NCBI GenBank assembly: GCA_947503885.1
Contig: CANNFD010000012.1
Location: 1 to 63,043 of the forward strand
Source of the DNA: an uncultured Olleya sp.
Lineage (GTDB): Bacteria > Bacteroidota > Bacteroidia > Flavobacteriales > Flavobacteriaceae
DNA: 63,043 nt
Direction of reading: 5' to 3'
Part shown: positions 1-8,540 of the stretch, one piece after another
Position numbering within the stretch: position 1 is the stretch's first letter
Layout: every line of letters begins with the position of its first letter
Notes under the pieces: model-generated
What the model was told of the DNA's origin: nothing
Database searches by the model: none
What the model saw: only the letters and a program-made list of their open reading frames with translations
Translations under genes and position numbers: made by a program

Positions 1-1785
1 GTTGTGGTAATAGATAATGACTTAAACACAGATCCATTAGTAGCAGAAACTATTGTAGTGACAGTAGTCAATGATGTGACTGGAGAAAGTGAAGACATTA
101 CATTAACAGAGACAGGACCAGATACAGGTGAGTTTGCAGGAACTGTAGATACGTCATCAGACCCAACAGATAATGGAGATAACGACGGAACAATATACAC
201 GCAATCAGGCGATACCGTAACAGTAACGTATGACGATGCTTTAACTTCAACAGGAGGGACAGCAACAGTAACTGATACAGATGTTGTAGGAGATACTGAT
301 ACAGATGGTGATGGAGTTTTAGATTCTGTAGAAATTACTAACGGTACTGATCCAAATAACGATTGTGATTATAACGTTTCTGATATAACAGAAGAAATTA
401 CATCAGGAGCAGATTGTGATAATGATGGATTAACAAATGCAGAGGAAATTACAGGAGTAGATGATCCTGTAACCCCAGCAGATCCAGCAGGAAACATAAC
501 AGACCCAACAGATCCAGACACAGATGGAGACGGAGTAACAGATGGACAAGAAGCATTAGATGGAACAGATCCAAATGACTCTTGTGACTATGTAATAGCA
601 AGTATTACATTAACAATAGACTCAGGAGCAGATTGTGATAATGATGGATTAACAGATGCAGAGGAAATTACAGGAATAGATGATCCTATAACTCCAGCAG
701 ATCCAGCAGGAAACTTAACAGATCCAACAGATCCAGATACAGATGGAGACGGAGTAACAGATGGACAAGAAGCATTAGACGGAACAAATCCAAATGATTC
801 TTGTGACTATATTGACTCTAGTATTACATTAGTACAAGATGATATATACCTAAATGCCGATTGTGATGGTGACGGAGTTACTAACGGACAAGAGATTGTA
901 GACGGTACAAACCCATCTGACCCATGTAGCTTCTTAACAGGAAGTCAAAATGAAACTTTAGTTTCTGCAGCTTGGGAAGCCTTAGATTGTGATGGTGATG
1001 GTGTAATTAATGGCACTGAGTTAGTTGATAATACAGATCCACAAAATCCATGTGATTTTGTTACAGATAATACAACTGTGCCACAATCTTTAGAGTGGTT
1101 AAATGGTGACTGTGACGGTGATAATGTTCCTAACGGAGTTGAACAATCAGAAGGAGATACCGATGGTGATGATTTACCTAACTGGAATGATACAGATGAT
1201 GACGGAGATGGTGTAGATACTATTAATGAAGATTATGGTAATACAGACTTAGAGGATGGTGATTTAGATCCAACTGGAGATAATGATCCAACTAATGATG
1301 ACACTGATGGTGATGGTATACCTGATTATTTAGATAATGATGATGATAATGATGGTATTTTAACCGAAGACGAATATCCTGACCCTAACAATGATGGTAT
1401 TGGATTTGGTGGTGATGCTGTAGATAGTGATGGTGACGGGTTACCAGACTATTTAGATGTTAACAACGCTTCGCCTTCAGAAGATGATCTTGAAATATTT
1501 AATGCTGTTACACCAAACGGTGATGGAGATAATGATGTATTTATAATTAGAAATATAGAACTGTATCCAGAAAATACTGTTAAGGTTTATAACAGATGGG
1601 GTGTTATTGTTTATGAAACTTCAGGTTATGGATCAAGAGGTAACTATTTTAATGGTAGATCAAATGGAAGAGTTACTATTCTTGAAGATGAATTACTACC
1701 TGTAGGAACGTATTTCTATGTAGTAGAATATCTGGTAGATGGAGAAACTAAGTCTAGAGCTGGTTATCTATACCTTCAACGTTAA
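1..1785 (+). CDS. Type IX secreted adhesin with thrombospondin type 3 repeats, 3' part only
   Basis: The reading frame is open from the first base, so the true start lies outside the window; the GTG at 4 is only an internal codon. About 594 residues are visible. Residues ~95-500 are rich in DxDxDG calcium-binding loops of the thrombospondin type 3 kind (DTDGDGVTDGQE, DCDNDGLTDAEE), broken by CDY/CDF cysteine motifs. The last ~95 residues, from NAVTPNGDGDNDVF through VYNRWG to the C-terminal YLYLQR, form the gliding-motility-associated type B sorting domain (CHU_C) that directs export by the type IX system. Family knowledge says such proteins are large cell-surface adhesins, often paired with a PorP/SprF partner, and such a gene follows directly. 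The specific ligand is unknown. Confidence 0.9.
   Translation, partial: VVVIDNDLNTDPLVAETIVVTVVNDVTGESEDITLTETGPDTGEFAGTVDTSSDPTDNGDNDGTIYTQSGDTVTVTYDDALTSTGGTATVTDTDVVGDTDTDGDGVLDSVEITNGTDPNNDCDYNVSDITEEITSGADCDNDGLTNAEEITGVDDPVTPADPAGNITDPTDPDTDGDGVTDGQEALDGTDPNDSCDYVIASITLTIDSGADCDNDGLTDAEEITGIDDPITPADPAGNLTDPTDPDTDGDGVTDGQEALDGTNPNDSCDYIDSSITLVQDDIYLNADCDGDGVTNGQEIVDGTNPSDPCSFLTGSQNETLVSAAWEALDCDGDGVINGTELVDNTDPQNPCDFVTDNTTVPQSLEWLNGDCDGDNVPNGVEQSEGDTDGDDLPNWNDTDDDGDGVDTINEDYGNTDLEDGDLDPTGDNDPTNDDTDGDGIPDYLDNDDDNDGILTEDEYPDPNNDGIGFGGDAVDSDGDGLPDYLDVNNASPSEDDLEIFNAVTPNGDGDNDVFIIRNIELYPENTVKVYNRWGVIVYETSGYGSRGNYFNGRSNGRVTILEDELLPVGTYFYVVEYLVDGETKSRAGYLYLQR
403..840 (+). repeat. Two near-identical 219-bp tandem units inside the adhesin gene
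   Basis: The unit starting TCAGGAGCAGATTGTGAT at 403 recurs at 622, a period of 219 bp or 73 codons, with only scattered substitutions over most of its length. Each unit encodes one block of DCDNDGLT, a DDP/TPADPAGN linker and DTDGDGVTDGQEALDGT. The similarity indicates a recent duplication or gene conversion. Confidence 0.85.
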
Positions 1786-1794
1786 TAATTAAAA

Positions 1795-1819
1795 AAGAGG
1801 CAGTTTTATACTGCCTCTT
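1795..1819 (+). terminator. Hairpin terminator after the adhesin
   Basis: A perfect 10-bp stem AAGAGGCAGT / ACTGCCTCTT with a 5-nt loop lies 10 bp after the stop codon. A-rich and T-rich flanks are present, but the downstream U-run is interrupted (TTAATT), so it may only attenuate before the following porP/sprF-like gene. Confidence 0.65.
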
Positions 1820-1850
1820 AATTAAAAAATAAATTCATATCTTATTTAAA

Positions 1851-2783
1851 ATGAAAAATAGAATTTTAATATTAGTAGCTGTGATAAGTTCGTTTTGTTT
1901 AGTAGAAGTATCTGCTCAACAAGATGCACAATACACACAATACATGTATAATACCCTAAGTATAAATCCTGCTTATGCAGGCGCTAGAGATGGTTTAAGT
2001 ACATTGTTGTTGTATCGCACACAATGGGTTGGATTAGATGGAGCTCCTGACACAGGAACATTTAATATACATTCACCTATAGGCCAAGAAGATAAAGTAG
2101 GTTTGGGATTATCTGTTGTTAATGATAGAATTGGGCCAACTCAAGAAACTTATTTTAATGCTTCTTTCTCTTATTCTATTAATACTTCTGATGAAGGTAA
2201 ACTATCTCTAGGTATTCATGGAGGTGGTAGTTTACTTGATATAAAATATTCTGAGCTAAGTCAATATAATAATGGAGATGTTTTATTACAAAGCGATATA
2301 GATAATAAGTTTTCACCTCAAGTAGGTGCAGGTGTTTATTACCGTAGTGCGGATAAATGGTATTTAGGACTTTCTGTTCCAAATATTCTTGAAACTAAGT
2401 ATTTTGATAACGAGTCTTTATCTCAAGCTTCAGAGAGAATGCACATTTTTTTAATGGGAGGTTATGTGTTTGATATTAATACAGACTTAAAGTTGAAACC
2501 AGCATTCTTATTTAAAGAAGTATCTGGAGCACCTTTACAAGCAGATTTAACTTTAAATGCTTTATTTAAAGAGAAGTTTACATTTGGTTTAGCTTATAGA
2601 TGGTCTGCTGCAGTTAGTGGCTTGTTAGGATATCAAGTATCTGACAGCTTAATGTTAGGTTTTGGTTATGATAGAGAAGTAACAGATTTAGGTAAAACTA
2701 AATTTGATTCAGGATCTTTTGAAGTGTTTTTAAGGTTTGAACCAAGAGATGTCACTAAGATTTTATCACCTAGATTCTTTTAA
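1851..2783 (+). CDS. PorP/SprF family type IX secretion membrane protein
   Basis: The 310-aa product has an N-terminal signal peptide ending near VSAQ, followed by the family hallmark QDAQYTQYMYNTLSINPAYAGARDGLS and a series of predicted outer-membrane beta strands ending at a C-terminal aromatic residue. PorP/SprF proteins sit in the outer membrane and help secrete or anchor type B CTD cargo; in Flavobacterium johnsoniae SprF is needed for SprB export. The position 66 bp after a type B adhesin and 19 bp before a PorE-like gene suggests a dedicated cargo cassette. It is a paralogue of this family rather than necessarily the core PorP. The ATG at 1851 gives a complete signal peptide. Confidence 0.92.
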   Translation: MKNRILILVAVISSFCLVEVSAQQDAQYTQYMYNTLSINPAYAGARDGLSTLLLYRTQWVGLDGAPDTGTFNIHSPIGQEDKVGLGLSVVNDRIGPTQETYFNASFSYSINTSDEGKLSLGIHGGGSLLDIKYSELSQYNNGDVLLQSDIDNKFSPQVGAGVYYRSADKWYLGLSVPNILETKYFDNESLSQASERMHIFLMGGYVFDINTDLKLKPAFLFKEVSGAPLQADLTLNALFKEKFTFGLAYRWSAAVSGLLGYQVSDSLMLGFGYDREVTDLGKTKFDSGSFEVFLRFEPRDVTKILSPRFF

Positions 2784-2802
2784 TATATTGATAATATAAA
2801 TT

Positions 2803-4716
2803 ATGAAAAATAGATATATACTTTCTACTTTAATTATTGCACTGTCGTATACCTTCACATTTGCTCAAAATGATGGTATATCAACTAGTACAGAAAAGAA
2901 GTACGATAAACTTTCTTATGTAGAGACAACTAAAGAGTTGTTGAAGTTAGTAGAGAAAGGTAATAAAACACCAGAAGTTTATAAAAAGTTAGCAAATTCA
3001 TATTACTTTAATACTAAAATGGAAGAAGCTTCTATATGGTATGGAGAATTATTTAAATTAGACGCAGTTGTTGAGTACGAGTATTATTATAGATATGCAA
3101 TGAGCCTTAAAGCTATTGGAGACTATAAAGGTGCTAATGCTAATATGAAAAAATTTGCAATTTTAAAACCTAATGATTCTAGAGCAATTTTATTTTCTAA
3201 ATCACCAAATTATTTAGAAACTATTGAATCACTTTCAGGCGATTTTGAATTAGAGAATTTAGATTTTAACTCACGTTTTTCAGATTTTGGAACTTCTTTC
3301 TACAAAGATGGGATTGTTTTTGCATCCTCCAGAGGTGATGGTAAACTATATAAATGGAACGAGCAACCTTTTCTAGATTTGTATTTTTATAATACCGAGT
3401 CTAACACAGTAAAACCTTTTTCACAAAATATAAATACTCAATATCACGAGTCTTCAACATCTTTCACTCAAGATGGTAATACAATTTACTTTACCAGAAA
3501 TAATTATTTTAAAGGTAAAGTTAGAAAAAGTGACGAAAAAGTTAATGGCCTAAAAATCTTTAAAGCAGAATTTATTAATGGAGCATGGAAAAACATTGTA
3601 AGTATGCCATTTAATAATGATGATTATAATGTGGCTCACCCAGCTTTGAGTTTAGACCAAAGTAAATTATACTTTGCTAGTGATATGCCTGGAACACGTG
3701 GTAAATCAGATATTTACTACGTAGATATTTTAGAAGATGGAACATATGGAGACCCTGTTAATTTAGGTGATGCAATTAATACAGAAGGTAGAGAAAACTT
3801 CCCGTATATTAGTAATAACGGTACGTTGTACTTTTCTTCAGATGGACATCAAGGTCTTGGAGGTTTAGATATTTTTATGACAAAATTAGATGACCCTAAT
3901 CAAACGGTTACCAACCTAGGAAAACCAATTAATAGCTCAAGAGATGATTTTGAATTTATTATAGACGAGTTTTCTAATGAAGGCTACTTAACTTCTAACA
4001 GATATAATGGAAAAGGAGATGATGATATTTACAGATTTTCTAGATCTTTTTGTACACAGTTAGTATCAGGTACAACTGTTGATAAAAACACAAATGTTAT
4101 AATACCATACGCAAGTGTTGTAGTTTTAAACGAGAAAGGCATCGAAGTTCAAAATTTAAATTCTGATCAAAACGGAGCTTTTAGCTATCAAGGACCTTGT
4201 ACTAAACAAAAATATAATATCATAGCTTCTAAAGATGGCTATATTCAATCTGATCAAACTTTTGTGGTTAATCCTAAAAGAAAAGAAGATGTAGTATTAA
4301 AATTAAATTTAACACCAGATTCTAACCAACCTGCAGACGTAGGAAGAGATTTAGTAGAGGTGTTAAACTTAAATCCTATCTATTTTGATTTTGACAAATC
4401 TAATATAAGACCTGATGCAGAAATCGAACTTTGGAAAGTTATTGATTACATGAAAAAATACCCATCAATTAGAATTGACGTACAATCGCATACAGATTCT
4501 AGAGCTTCTGATGATTATAACTGGGCATTGTCAAATAGAAGAAATGTGGCAACCAAGCAATATATAATTACAAAAGGAGGTATTGCTGCCGATAGATTAG
4601 AAGGTAAAGGTTACGGAGAAACAATGTTAGTAAACAGATGTAGTAACGGAGTTAAATGTAGCGAAGAAGAACACGATTGGAACAGAAGAAGTAACTTTAT
4701 TGTTATTACTAGATAA
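2803..4716 (+). CDS. PorE-like outer-membrane-associated protein (TPR, PD40 propeller, CRD, OmpA)
   Basis: The 637-aa protein begins with a signal peptide (to about residue 22, TFAQ). It continues with a helical TPR-like region (~35-130), a WD40/PD40 beta-propeller (~150-415, with repeats such as LYFASDMPGTRGKSDIYY and LYFSSDGHQGLGGLDIF), a carboxypeptidase-regulatory-like domain (~420-505) and a C-terminal OmpA domain (~520-637; YFDFDKSNIRP, QSHTDSR, LSNRR). This domain order matches PorE of the type IX system, which binds peptidoglycan through the OmpA domain. It is 19 bp downstream of the PorP/SprF-like gene and surely co-transcribed. It could be one of several paralogues that serve individual cargos. 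Confidence 0.88.
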   Translation: MKNRYILSTLIIALSYTFTFAQNDGISTSTEKKYDKLSYVETTKELLKLVEKGNKTPEVYKKLANSYYFNTKMEEASIWYGELFKLDAVVEYEYYYRYAMSLKAIGDYKGANANMKKFAILKPNDSRAILFSKSPNYLETIESLSGDFELENLDFNSRFSDFGTSFYKDGIVFASSRGDGKLYKWNEQPFLDLYFYNTESNTVKPFSQNINTQYHESSTSFTQDGNTIYFTRNNYFKGKVRKSDEKVNGLKIFKAEFINGAWKNIVSMPFNNDDYNVAHPALSLDQSKLYFASDMPGTRGKSDIYYVDILEDGTYGDPVNLGDAINTEGRENFPYISNNGTLYFSSDGHQGLGGLDIFMTKLDDPNQTVTNLGKPINSSRDDFEFIIDEFSNEGYLTSNRYNGKGDDDIYRFSRSFCTQLVSGTTVDKNTNVIIPYASVVVLNEKGIEVQNLNSDQNGAFSYQGPCTKQKYNIIASKDGYIQSDQTFVVNPKRKEDVVLKLNLTPDSNQPADVGRDLVEVLNLNPIYFDFDKSNIRPDAEIELWKVIDYMKKYPSIRIDVQSHTDSRASDDYNWALSNRRNVATKQYIITKGGIAADRLEGKGYGETMLVNRCSNGVKCSEEEHDWNRRSNFIVITR

Positions 4717-4746
4717 TAGTTAAAGTTTATTCTAAAATAATAAAAA

Positions 4747-4772
4747 AAGCATCTCTATTAGAGGTGCTTTTT
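4747..4772 (+). terminator. Intrinsic terminator of the adhesin/porP/porE cassette
   Basis: A stem AAGCATCTC / GAGGTGCTT with one G-U pair and a TATTA loop is followed by a run of T, 30 bp after the porE-like stop. Confidence 0.88.
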
Positions 4773-4817
4773 TTATTAATTTTTACTTAAAACAAAACTT
4801 ACCAAAAGTCTATTTAT

Positions 4818-4825
4818 TAACTTTG
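4818..4825 (+). promoter_or_regulatory. -7 box of the idi promoter
   Basis: TAACTTTG matches the Bacteroidota -7 consensus TAnnTTTG, 17 bp before the idi ATG. No clear -33 TTG is present. Confidence 0.5.
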
Positions 4826-4842
4826 TTTATCAATTATATTTA

Positions 4843-5379
4843 ATGAAAGAAGAAAACGTAATTTTAGTAAACCAGTTTGATGAACAAATAGGATTAATGC
4901 CTAAGATGGAAGCACACCAAAAAGCATTACTACATCGTGCTTTTTCTGTATTTGTTTTTAATGATAAAAACCACTTAATGTTACAACAAAGAGCCTTAAG
5001 TAAATATCATTCTCCAGGATTATGGACTAATACCTGTTGTAGCCATCAACGAGAAGGAGAAACTAACCTTCAAGCAGGAGCCAGACGTTTAATGGAAGAA
5101 ATGGGATTTGTTACCGACCTTGAAGAAAAAACATCTTTTATATATAAAGCCCCTTTTGATAATGGTTTAACAGAACACGAATTAGATCATATAATGGTAG
5201 GTTATTATGAAGATGACCCTGTAATAAATAAAGATGAAGTAGAAAGCTGGAAATGGATGCCATTAGAAGAAGTTAAAAAAGATATTGAAGCACAACCAGA
5301 ACTATACACCGCTTGGTTTAAAATAATATTTGATAAGTTTTATAAATTTATAAATATCAATCATGAAAGTAACAGTTAG
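4843..5379 (+). CDS. idi: Isopentenyl-diphosphate delta-isomerase, type I
   Basis: This 178-aa Nudix-fold enzyme interconverts IPP and DMAPP, supplying prenyl precursors for quinones, undecaprenyl phosphate and carotenoids. It shows the family signature LHRAFSVFVFN, the substrate motif SPGLWTNTCCSH with the catalytic cysteine near residue 66, and a Nudix box around GARRLMEEMGF (residues 79-89). The EHELDH stretch near residue 115 carries the conserved acidic residues. Length is normal for the family. Its 3' end overlaps the start of the next gene by 17 bp, so the two are probably translated from one mRNA. Confidence 0.95.
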   Translation: MKEENVILVNQFDEQIGLMPKMEAHQKALLHRAFSVFVFNDKNHLMLQQRALSKYHSPGLWTNTCCSHQREGETNLQAGARRLMEEMGFVTDLEEKTSFIYKAPFDNGLTEHELDHIMVGYYEDDPVINKDEVESWKWMPLEEVKKDIEAQPELYTAWFKIIFDKFYKFININHESNS

Positions 5380-5773
5380 CAGAAAAGCACATTTTAATGC
5401 TGCACATAGATTATATCGTAAAGATTGGTCTGTCCAAAAAAATGATGAAGTCTTCGGAAAATGCAATAACCCTAACTATCATGGTCATAATTATGAACTT
5501 ATAGCAAGTGTAACTGGAGATATAGACCCAGAAACAGGATTTGTAATTGATTTAAAAATTTTAAAAGACATTATAAAGGAAGAAGTTGAAGATGCTTTAG
5601 ACCATAAAAACCTTAATTTAGATGTTAAAGAGTTTAAAGATTTAAATCCAACTGCCGAAAATATAGTAGTTGTTATCTACAATAAAATTAAAGCAAAGTT
5701 AAAACCTAACTTAGACCTTGAAGTTACCTTGTACGAGACACCAAGAAACTTTGTGTCCTATTCCGGTAAATAA
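5363..5773 (+). CDS. 6-carboxytetrahydropterin synthase / 6-pyruvoyl-tetrahydropterin synthase family (QueD-like)
   Basis: The 136-aa protein has the complete zinc site of the family: His15 in HFNAAHRL, and His40 and His42 in NPNYHGHNYE. The catalytic cysteine is Cys34, and a DHKNLN motif and a C-terminal Glu in YETPRN are also present. QueD converts dihydroneopterin triphosphate to 6-carboxytetrahydropterin in queuosine synthesis. No other queuosine genes are adjacent, so a tetrahydrobiopterin-type PTPS role cannot be excluded. It overlaps idi by 17 bp in another frame, suggesting translational coupling without a metabolic link. Confidence 0.88.
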   Translation: MKVTVSRKAHFNAAHRLYRKDWSVQKNDEVFGKCNNPNYHGHNYELIASVTGDIDPETGFVIDLKILKDIIKEEVEDALDHKNLNLDVKEFKDLNPTAENIVVVIYNKIKAKLKPNLDLEVTLYETPRNFVSYSGK

Positions 5774-5848
5774 TCTAAGATAATCCCCATTAGTATAAAT
5801 AAAGCCTTTAAAATACATTTAAATAGTTCTAATTTCGAACTTTATATG

Positions 5849-5856
5849 TAGCTTTG
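5849..5856 (+). promoter_or_regulatory. -7 box of the promoter for the 89-aa protein
   Basis: TAGCTTTG fits TAnnTTTG exactly and lies 22 bp before the ATG at 5879. Confidence 0.55.
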
Positions 5857-5878
5857 CATTTAAATAAATTTGAAAATT

Positions 5879-6148
5879 ATGGCAAATAAAAGAGACCTAA
5901 AAAAAGACATTAATTACGTTTTAGGAGATATTATTGAAGCAGTTTATGTTTGGGAATATTCAAACACTGACAAAGACAACAAAGAAAGTGGAGCTATCAT
6001 AGATGATGCTATTGCAACATTTGACGACCTTATAGCTAAAACAAATGCAAAAGACGTTGAAAACAAAAAAGCACACTTTAACGCTATCAAAACAGAACTT
6101 GAAGACAAGGGACGTTCATTAATTGATAGAATAAATAAATTAGGATAA
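5879..6148 (+). CDS. Conserved small soluble protein, function unknown
   Basis: The ATG at 5879 (MANKRDLKKD) is preferred over the in-frame TTG at 5870, giving 89 aa. The product is acidic and almost wholly helical, with no signal peptide or membrane segment. It reads as a short amphipathic helical bundle (DLKKDINYVLGDIIEAVYVWE, then NKESGAIIDDAIATFDDLI). I recognise it only as a small hypothetical protein of flavobacteria and assign no function. It has its own promoter and is followed directly by the tRNA-Thr promoter. Confidence 0.75.
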   Translation: MANKRDLKKDINYVLGDIIEAVYVWEYSNTDKDNKESGAIIDDAIATFDDLIAKTNAKDVENKKAHFNAIKTELEDKGRSLIDRINKLG

Positions 6149-6166
6149 AAATTTATTAAAAAAAGC

Positions 6167-6196
6167 TTGCAGATTTAATTATGAGAATTATATTTG
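6167..6196 (+). promoter_or_regulatory. Complete flavobacterial promoter of tRNA-Thr
   Basis: TTG at 6167-6169 and TATATTTG at 6189-6196 are separated by 19 bp. This is the textbook Bacteroidota -33/-7 arrangement and ends 11 bp before the tRNA. Confidence 0.75.
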
Positions 6197-6207
6197 CAAA
6201 CTCTTTT

Positions 6208-6281
6208 GCCGATGTAGCTCAGCTGGCTAGAGCAGCTGATTTGTAATCAGCAGGTCGTGGGTTCGAGTCCCTCCATCGGCT
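6208..6281 (+). tRNA. tRNA-Thr (anticodon TGT)
   Basis: A 74-nt cloverleaf. The acceptor stem GCCGATG / CATCGGC is perfect, with discriminator T. The D arm contains AGCTCAGCTGGCTAGAGC. The anticodon stem GCTGA/TCAGC encloses TTTGTAA (anticodon TGT, reading ACA), and the T arm contains GGGTTCGAGTCCC. CCA is not encoded. Confidence 0.96.
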
Positions 6282-6285
6282 CAAA

Positions 6286-6316
6286 AAGCTTCTCTTTTTA
6301 AGAGGAGCTTTTTTTA
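6286..6316 (+). terminator. Terminator of tRNA-Thr
   Basis: AAGCTTCTCTT / AAGAGGAGCTT forms an 11-bp stem with one G-U pair, followed by seven T, just after the tRNA. Confidence 0.88.
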
Positions 6317-6340
6317 TACAATCAATTTAGAAAGCACAAA

Positions 6341-6375
6341 AAAAAGCCACCTATAATTATAGATGGCTTTTTTTG
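6341..6375 (-). terminator. Terminator for the DUF4369 lipoprotein gene (bidirectional)
   Basis: AAAAAGCCAcCTATA pairs with TATAGATGGCTTTTT across a short loop. It lies 17 bp beyond the minus-strand stop codon at 6392, with T tracts on both strands. Confidence 0.8.
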
Positions 6376-6391
6376 TATAAAATATTTCCTG

Positions 6392-7087
6392 TTACTCTGT
6401 TGCTTTTATGTTTTTAATATAGTCCTCTAATTGTTTACCGTATTTAGAAGCTTTAATCTTAGGGGTTAAAACACTATTGATCGTGTCTAAATAGATAACA
6501 TTAGCATCATAGATTTCTGATAATGCTAAATATGGTGCTACTTCACTATCATTATGGTTAACTGCAAAATTGGCAGTATATAAATACTTTCGTTTTTTAA
6601 AACTAGTTATTACGCCTTCAGTTTCTTTTATTTTTAAAGTGTCATTATTTTTAATAGCTTCAAAATAATCTTTAGTTAAATCAAGGTTTTTATTATTAAA
6701 TTTTCCAATCATACTTAAATACTCTTCTAATATAGCATGTTGCTTAGAACCGTTGATTTTTGCATCATACGAAAAACCTTTTAAAGTAGTATTAATTTCT
6801 GTTACACCTTTATCAGCAAAAAATGAAATACGATCATCTTCTTTTGTGTTTTTATTTAAGTATAAATAAAACATTTCAGGTTCTTCGATTTCAGATTGTA
6901 ATACAAATTCTGGAGAACCATTAATACTAATCGAGTCTACTGTTACTAACACTGTGTCACTAACCTTTTTAAGGTATATAGTTCCTTTTTTTAAACCCTT
7001 TACAGTTCCTTTTACGGTTAATTTATCAGTATCATTTCCGCAAGAAAAAATTGAAACTAATAGTAATAATGCAATAATTTTTTTCAT
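6392..7087 (-). CDS. Lipoprotein with DUF4369 domain
   Basis: This 231-aa protein starts with a lipoprotein signal peptide and lipobox (LLLVSIFSCGND, Cys16). Residues ~22-120 form a DUF4369 beta domain (VKGTVKGLKKGTIYLKKV, then FFADKGVTEINTTLKG). In Bacteroidota this domain usually sits N-terminal to a thioredoxin-like TlpA/ResA domain. Here the C-terminal ~110 residues are helical and contain no CxxC thioredoxin motif, so a redox role is not supported. It probably resides in the periplasm or outer membrane. It stands alone between two terminators or gaps, 52 bp from the DUF819 gene on the same strand. Confidence 0.8.
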   Translation of the reverse strand: MKKIIALLLLVSIFSCGNDTDKLTVKGTVKGLKKGTIYLKKVSDTVLVTVDSISINGSPEFVLQSEIEEPEMFYLYLNKNTKEDDRISFFADKGVTEINTTLKGFSYDAKINGSKQHAILEEYLSMIGKFNNKNLDLTKDYFEAIKNNDTLKIKETEGVITSFKKRKYLYTANFAVNHNDSEVAPYLALSEIYDANVIYLDTINSVLTPKIKASKYGKQLEDYIKNIKATE

Positions 7088-7138
7088 TTAAAACTTGTTT
7101 TTAGAGTGGGCAAATATCAATTAAAAAACACAAAAATA

Positions 7139-8446
7139 CTAACCTCCAGCAGCTAATTGCATTAAAATTGTACAACCAATTGCAGCTAAAGTACCTACAG
7201 CATAACCAAACACAGCTAACAATACACCAACAGTTGCTAATGAAGGGTGAAAAGCAGATGCTACAATAGGTGCAGATGCTGCACCTCCAACATTTGCTTG
7301 ACTTCCAACTGCAAGGAAAAAGTAAGGTGCTTTAATTAATTTAGCAACTAATATTAAAAGCAATGCATGAATACTCATCCAAACAAAACCAATAGCTATT
7401 AAACCTAAATTGTCAAAAATAGAACTGATATCTATTTTCATCCCGATAGTTGCTACTAATATGTATATAAACACACTACCAAATTTACTAGCCCCAGCAC
7501 CTTCATAATTTTTTGCTTTGGTAAAAGATAGTAATATGGCAATAACTGTAGCAATACTAATCATCCAGAAAAAAGTACTATCTAAAAAGGTAAATGTGTT
7601 TTTTAAAGTTGCAGACTCAATTCCTGCGATAAGCTTTCCAAAAAACGGAGCTAAGTTGTCGGCACATAAATGTGCTACACTTACAGTTCCAAAAGCTATA
7701 GCTGCCATTAGCATTAAATCTGTCAATGTTGGTGTACGTTTAACACTTTCTGTAAAAGTGGACATTTTTTCTTTTAAAGCTTCAATTGACGATGTGTCAG
7801 CTTTTAACCATTTATTAATTTTTGCTCGTTTACCTATTCCAATTAATAGAATAGCCATCCAAACATTAGCGACTACAATATCTACAAAAACCATTTTACC
7901 ATATTCTGCTTGATTATATCCGTATATTTCAAGCATTGCGGTTTGGTTTGCACCTCCACCAATCCAACTTCCTGCTAGCGTTGAAAGTCCTCTCCATACT
8001 GCATCCGCTCCAAAACCACCTACGGTTTCAGGTGACACAGCAGCAACTAATAAAATAGCGATGGGACCACCTATTACAATACCTATAGTACCCGTAAAAA
8101 ACATGATTAACGCTTTCCAACCTAAATTAAAAACTGCTTTTAAGTCTATGCTTAAAGTCATTAAGACTAATGCAGCAGGTAATAGATAACGACTTGCAAC
8201 AAAATATAAGTTTGTTTTATGTTTTACAACTTCTCCAGCATCACTAGTGGTCGTCCATTCTGGAGCTATTAATCCAATTGTGGTTAATATTGCTGGCAGC
8301 ATGTAAGCCATAAATAATCCAGGTATTATTTTATAAAATTTTTCCCAAAACCCTCCTTTTAAAGATTCTGTGTAAAAAATAAAACCTAATGCTAGCATTA
8401 GTACTCCAAAAATAATAGTATCGTTTGTAAATAGTGGTTCACTCAT
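7139..8446 (-). CDS. DUF819 family integral membrane protein (putative transporter)
   Basis: The 435-aa protein has about ten to twelve hydrophobic helices. It carries DUF819 (YjcL-like) signatures: an early SLKGGFWEKFYKIIPGLFMAYMLPA segment, the mid-protein GGLSTLAGSWIGGGANQTA-type glycine-rich loop, and the C-terminal loop AVGSQANVGGAASAPIVASAF. These paired glycine-rich re-entrant loops recall transporter substrate sites, but no substrate is known. The 5' side faces the 430-bp gap holding the twin small-RNA candidates. The ATG at 8446 gives a normal N-terminus. Confidence 0.85.
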   Translation of the reverse strand: MSEPLFTNDTIIFGVLMLALGFIFYTESLKGGFWEKFYKIIPGLFMAYMLPAILTTIGLIAPEWTTTSDAGEVVKHKTNLYFVASRYLLPAALVLMTLSIDLKAVFNLGWKALIMFFTGTIGIVIGGPIAILLVAAVSPETVGGFGADAVWRGLSTLAGSWIGGGANQTAMLEIYGYNQAEYGKMVFVDIVVANVWMAILLIGIGKRAKINKWLKADTSSIEALKEKMSTFTESVKRTPTLTDLMLMAAIAFGTVSVAHLCADNLAPFFGKLIAGIESATLKNTFTFLDSTFFWMISIATVIAILLSFTKAKNYEGAGASKFGSVFIYILVATIGMKIDISSIFDNLGLIAIGFVWMSIHALLLILVAKLIKAPYFFLAVGSQANVGGAASAPIVASAFHPSLATVGVLLAVFGYAVGTLAAIGCTILMQLAAGG

Positions 8447-8513
8447 AATGTTAGTTTATTGATATCGCAAAATAATCAAATAAACCGATTATTAAAAGGT
8501 TTAAAAACAAAGT

Positions 8514-8530
8514 TTGGCACAGCATTTGTA
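8514..8530 (+). promoter_or_regulatory. Sigma-54-like -24/-12 promoter of small RNA copy A
   Basis: TTGGCACAGCATTTGTA contains TGGCAC-N5-TTGTA, which is GG-N10-GT against the sigma-54 consensus TGGCACG-N4-TTGCW (GG-N10-GC). The predicted start, about 12 nt downstream, falls at 8541, exactly where the outer stem of copy A begins. The same box with the same spacing precedes copy B. The deviation at the second base of the -12 element (GT for GC) lowers certainty. Confidence 0.55.
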
Positions 8531-8540
8531 ATATATAAAG

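Noticed and set aside
7518-7913. A 131-codon plus-strand frame inside the DUF819 gene
   Set aside because: It is a coding shadow: no family resemblance, and it lies opposite well-supported transmembrane segments.
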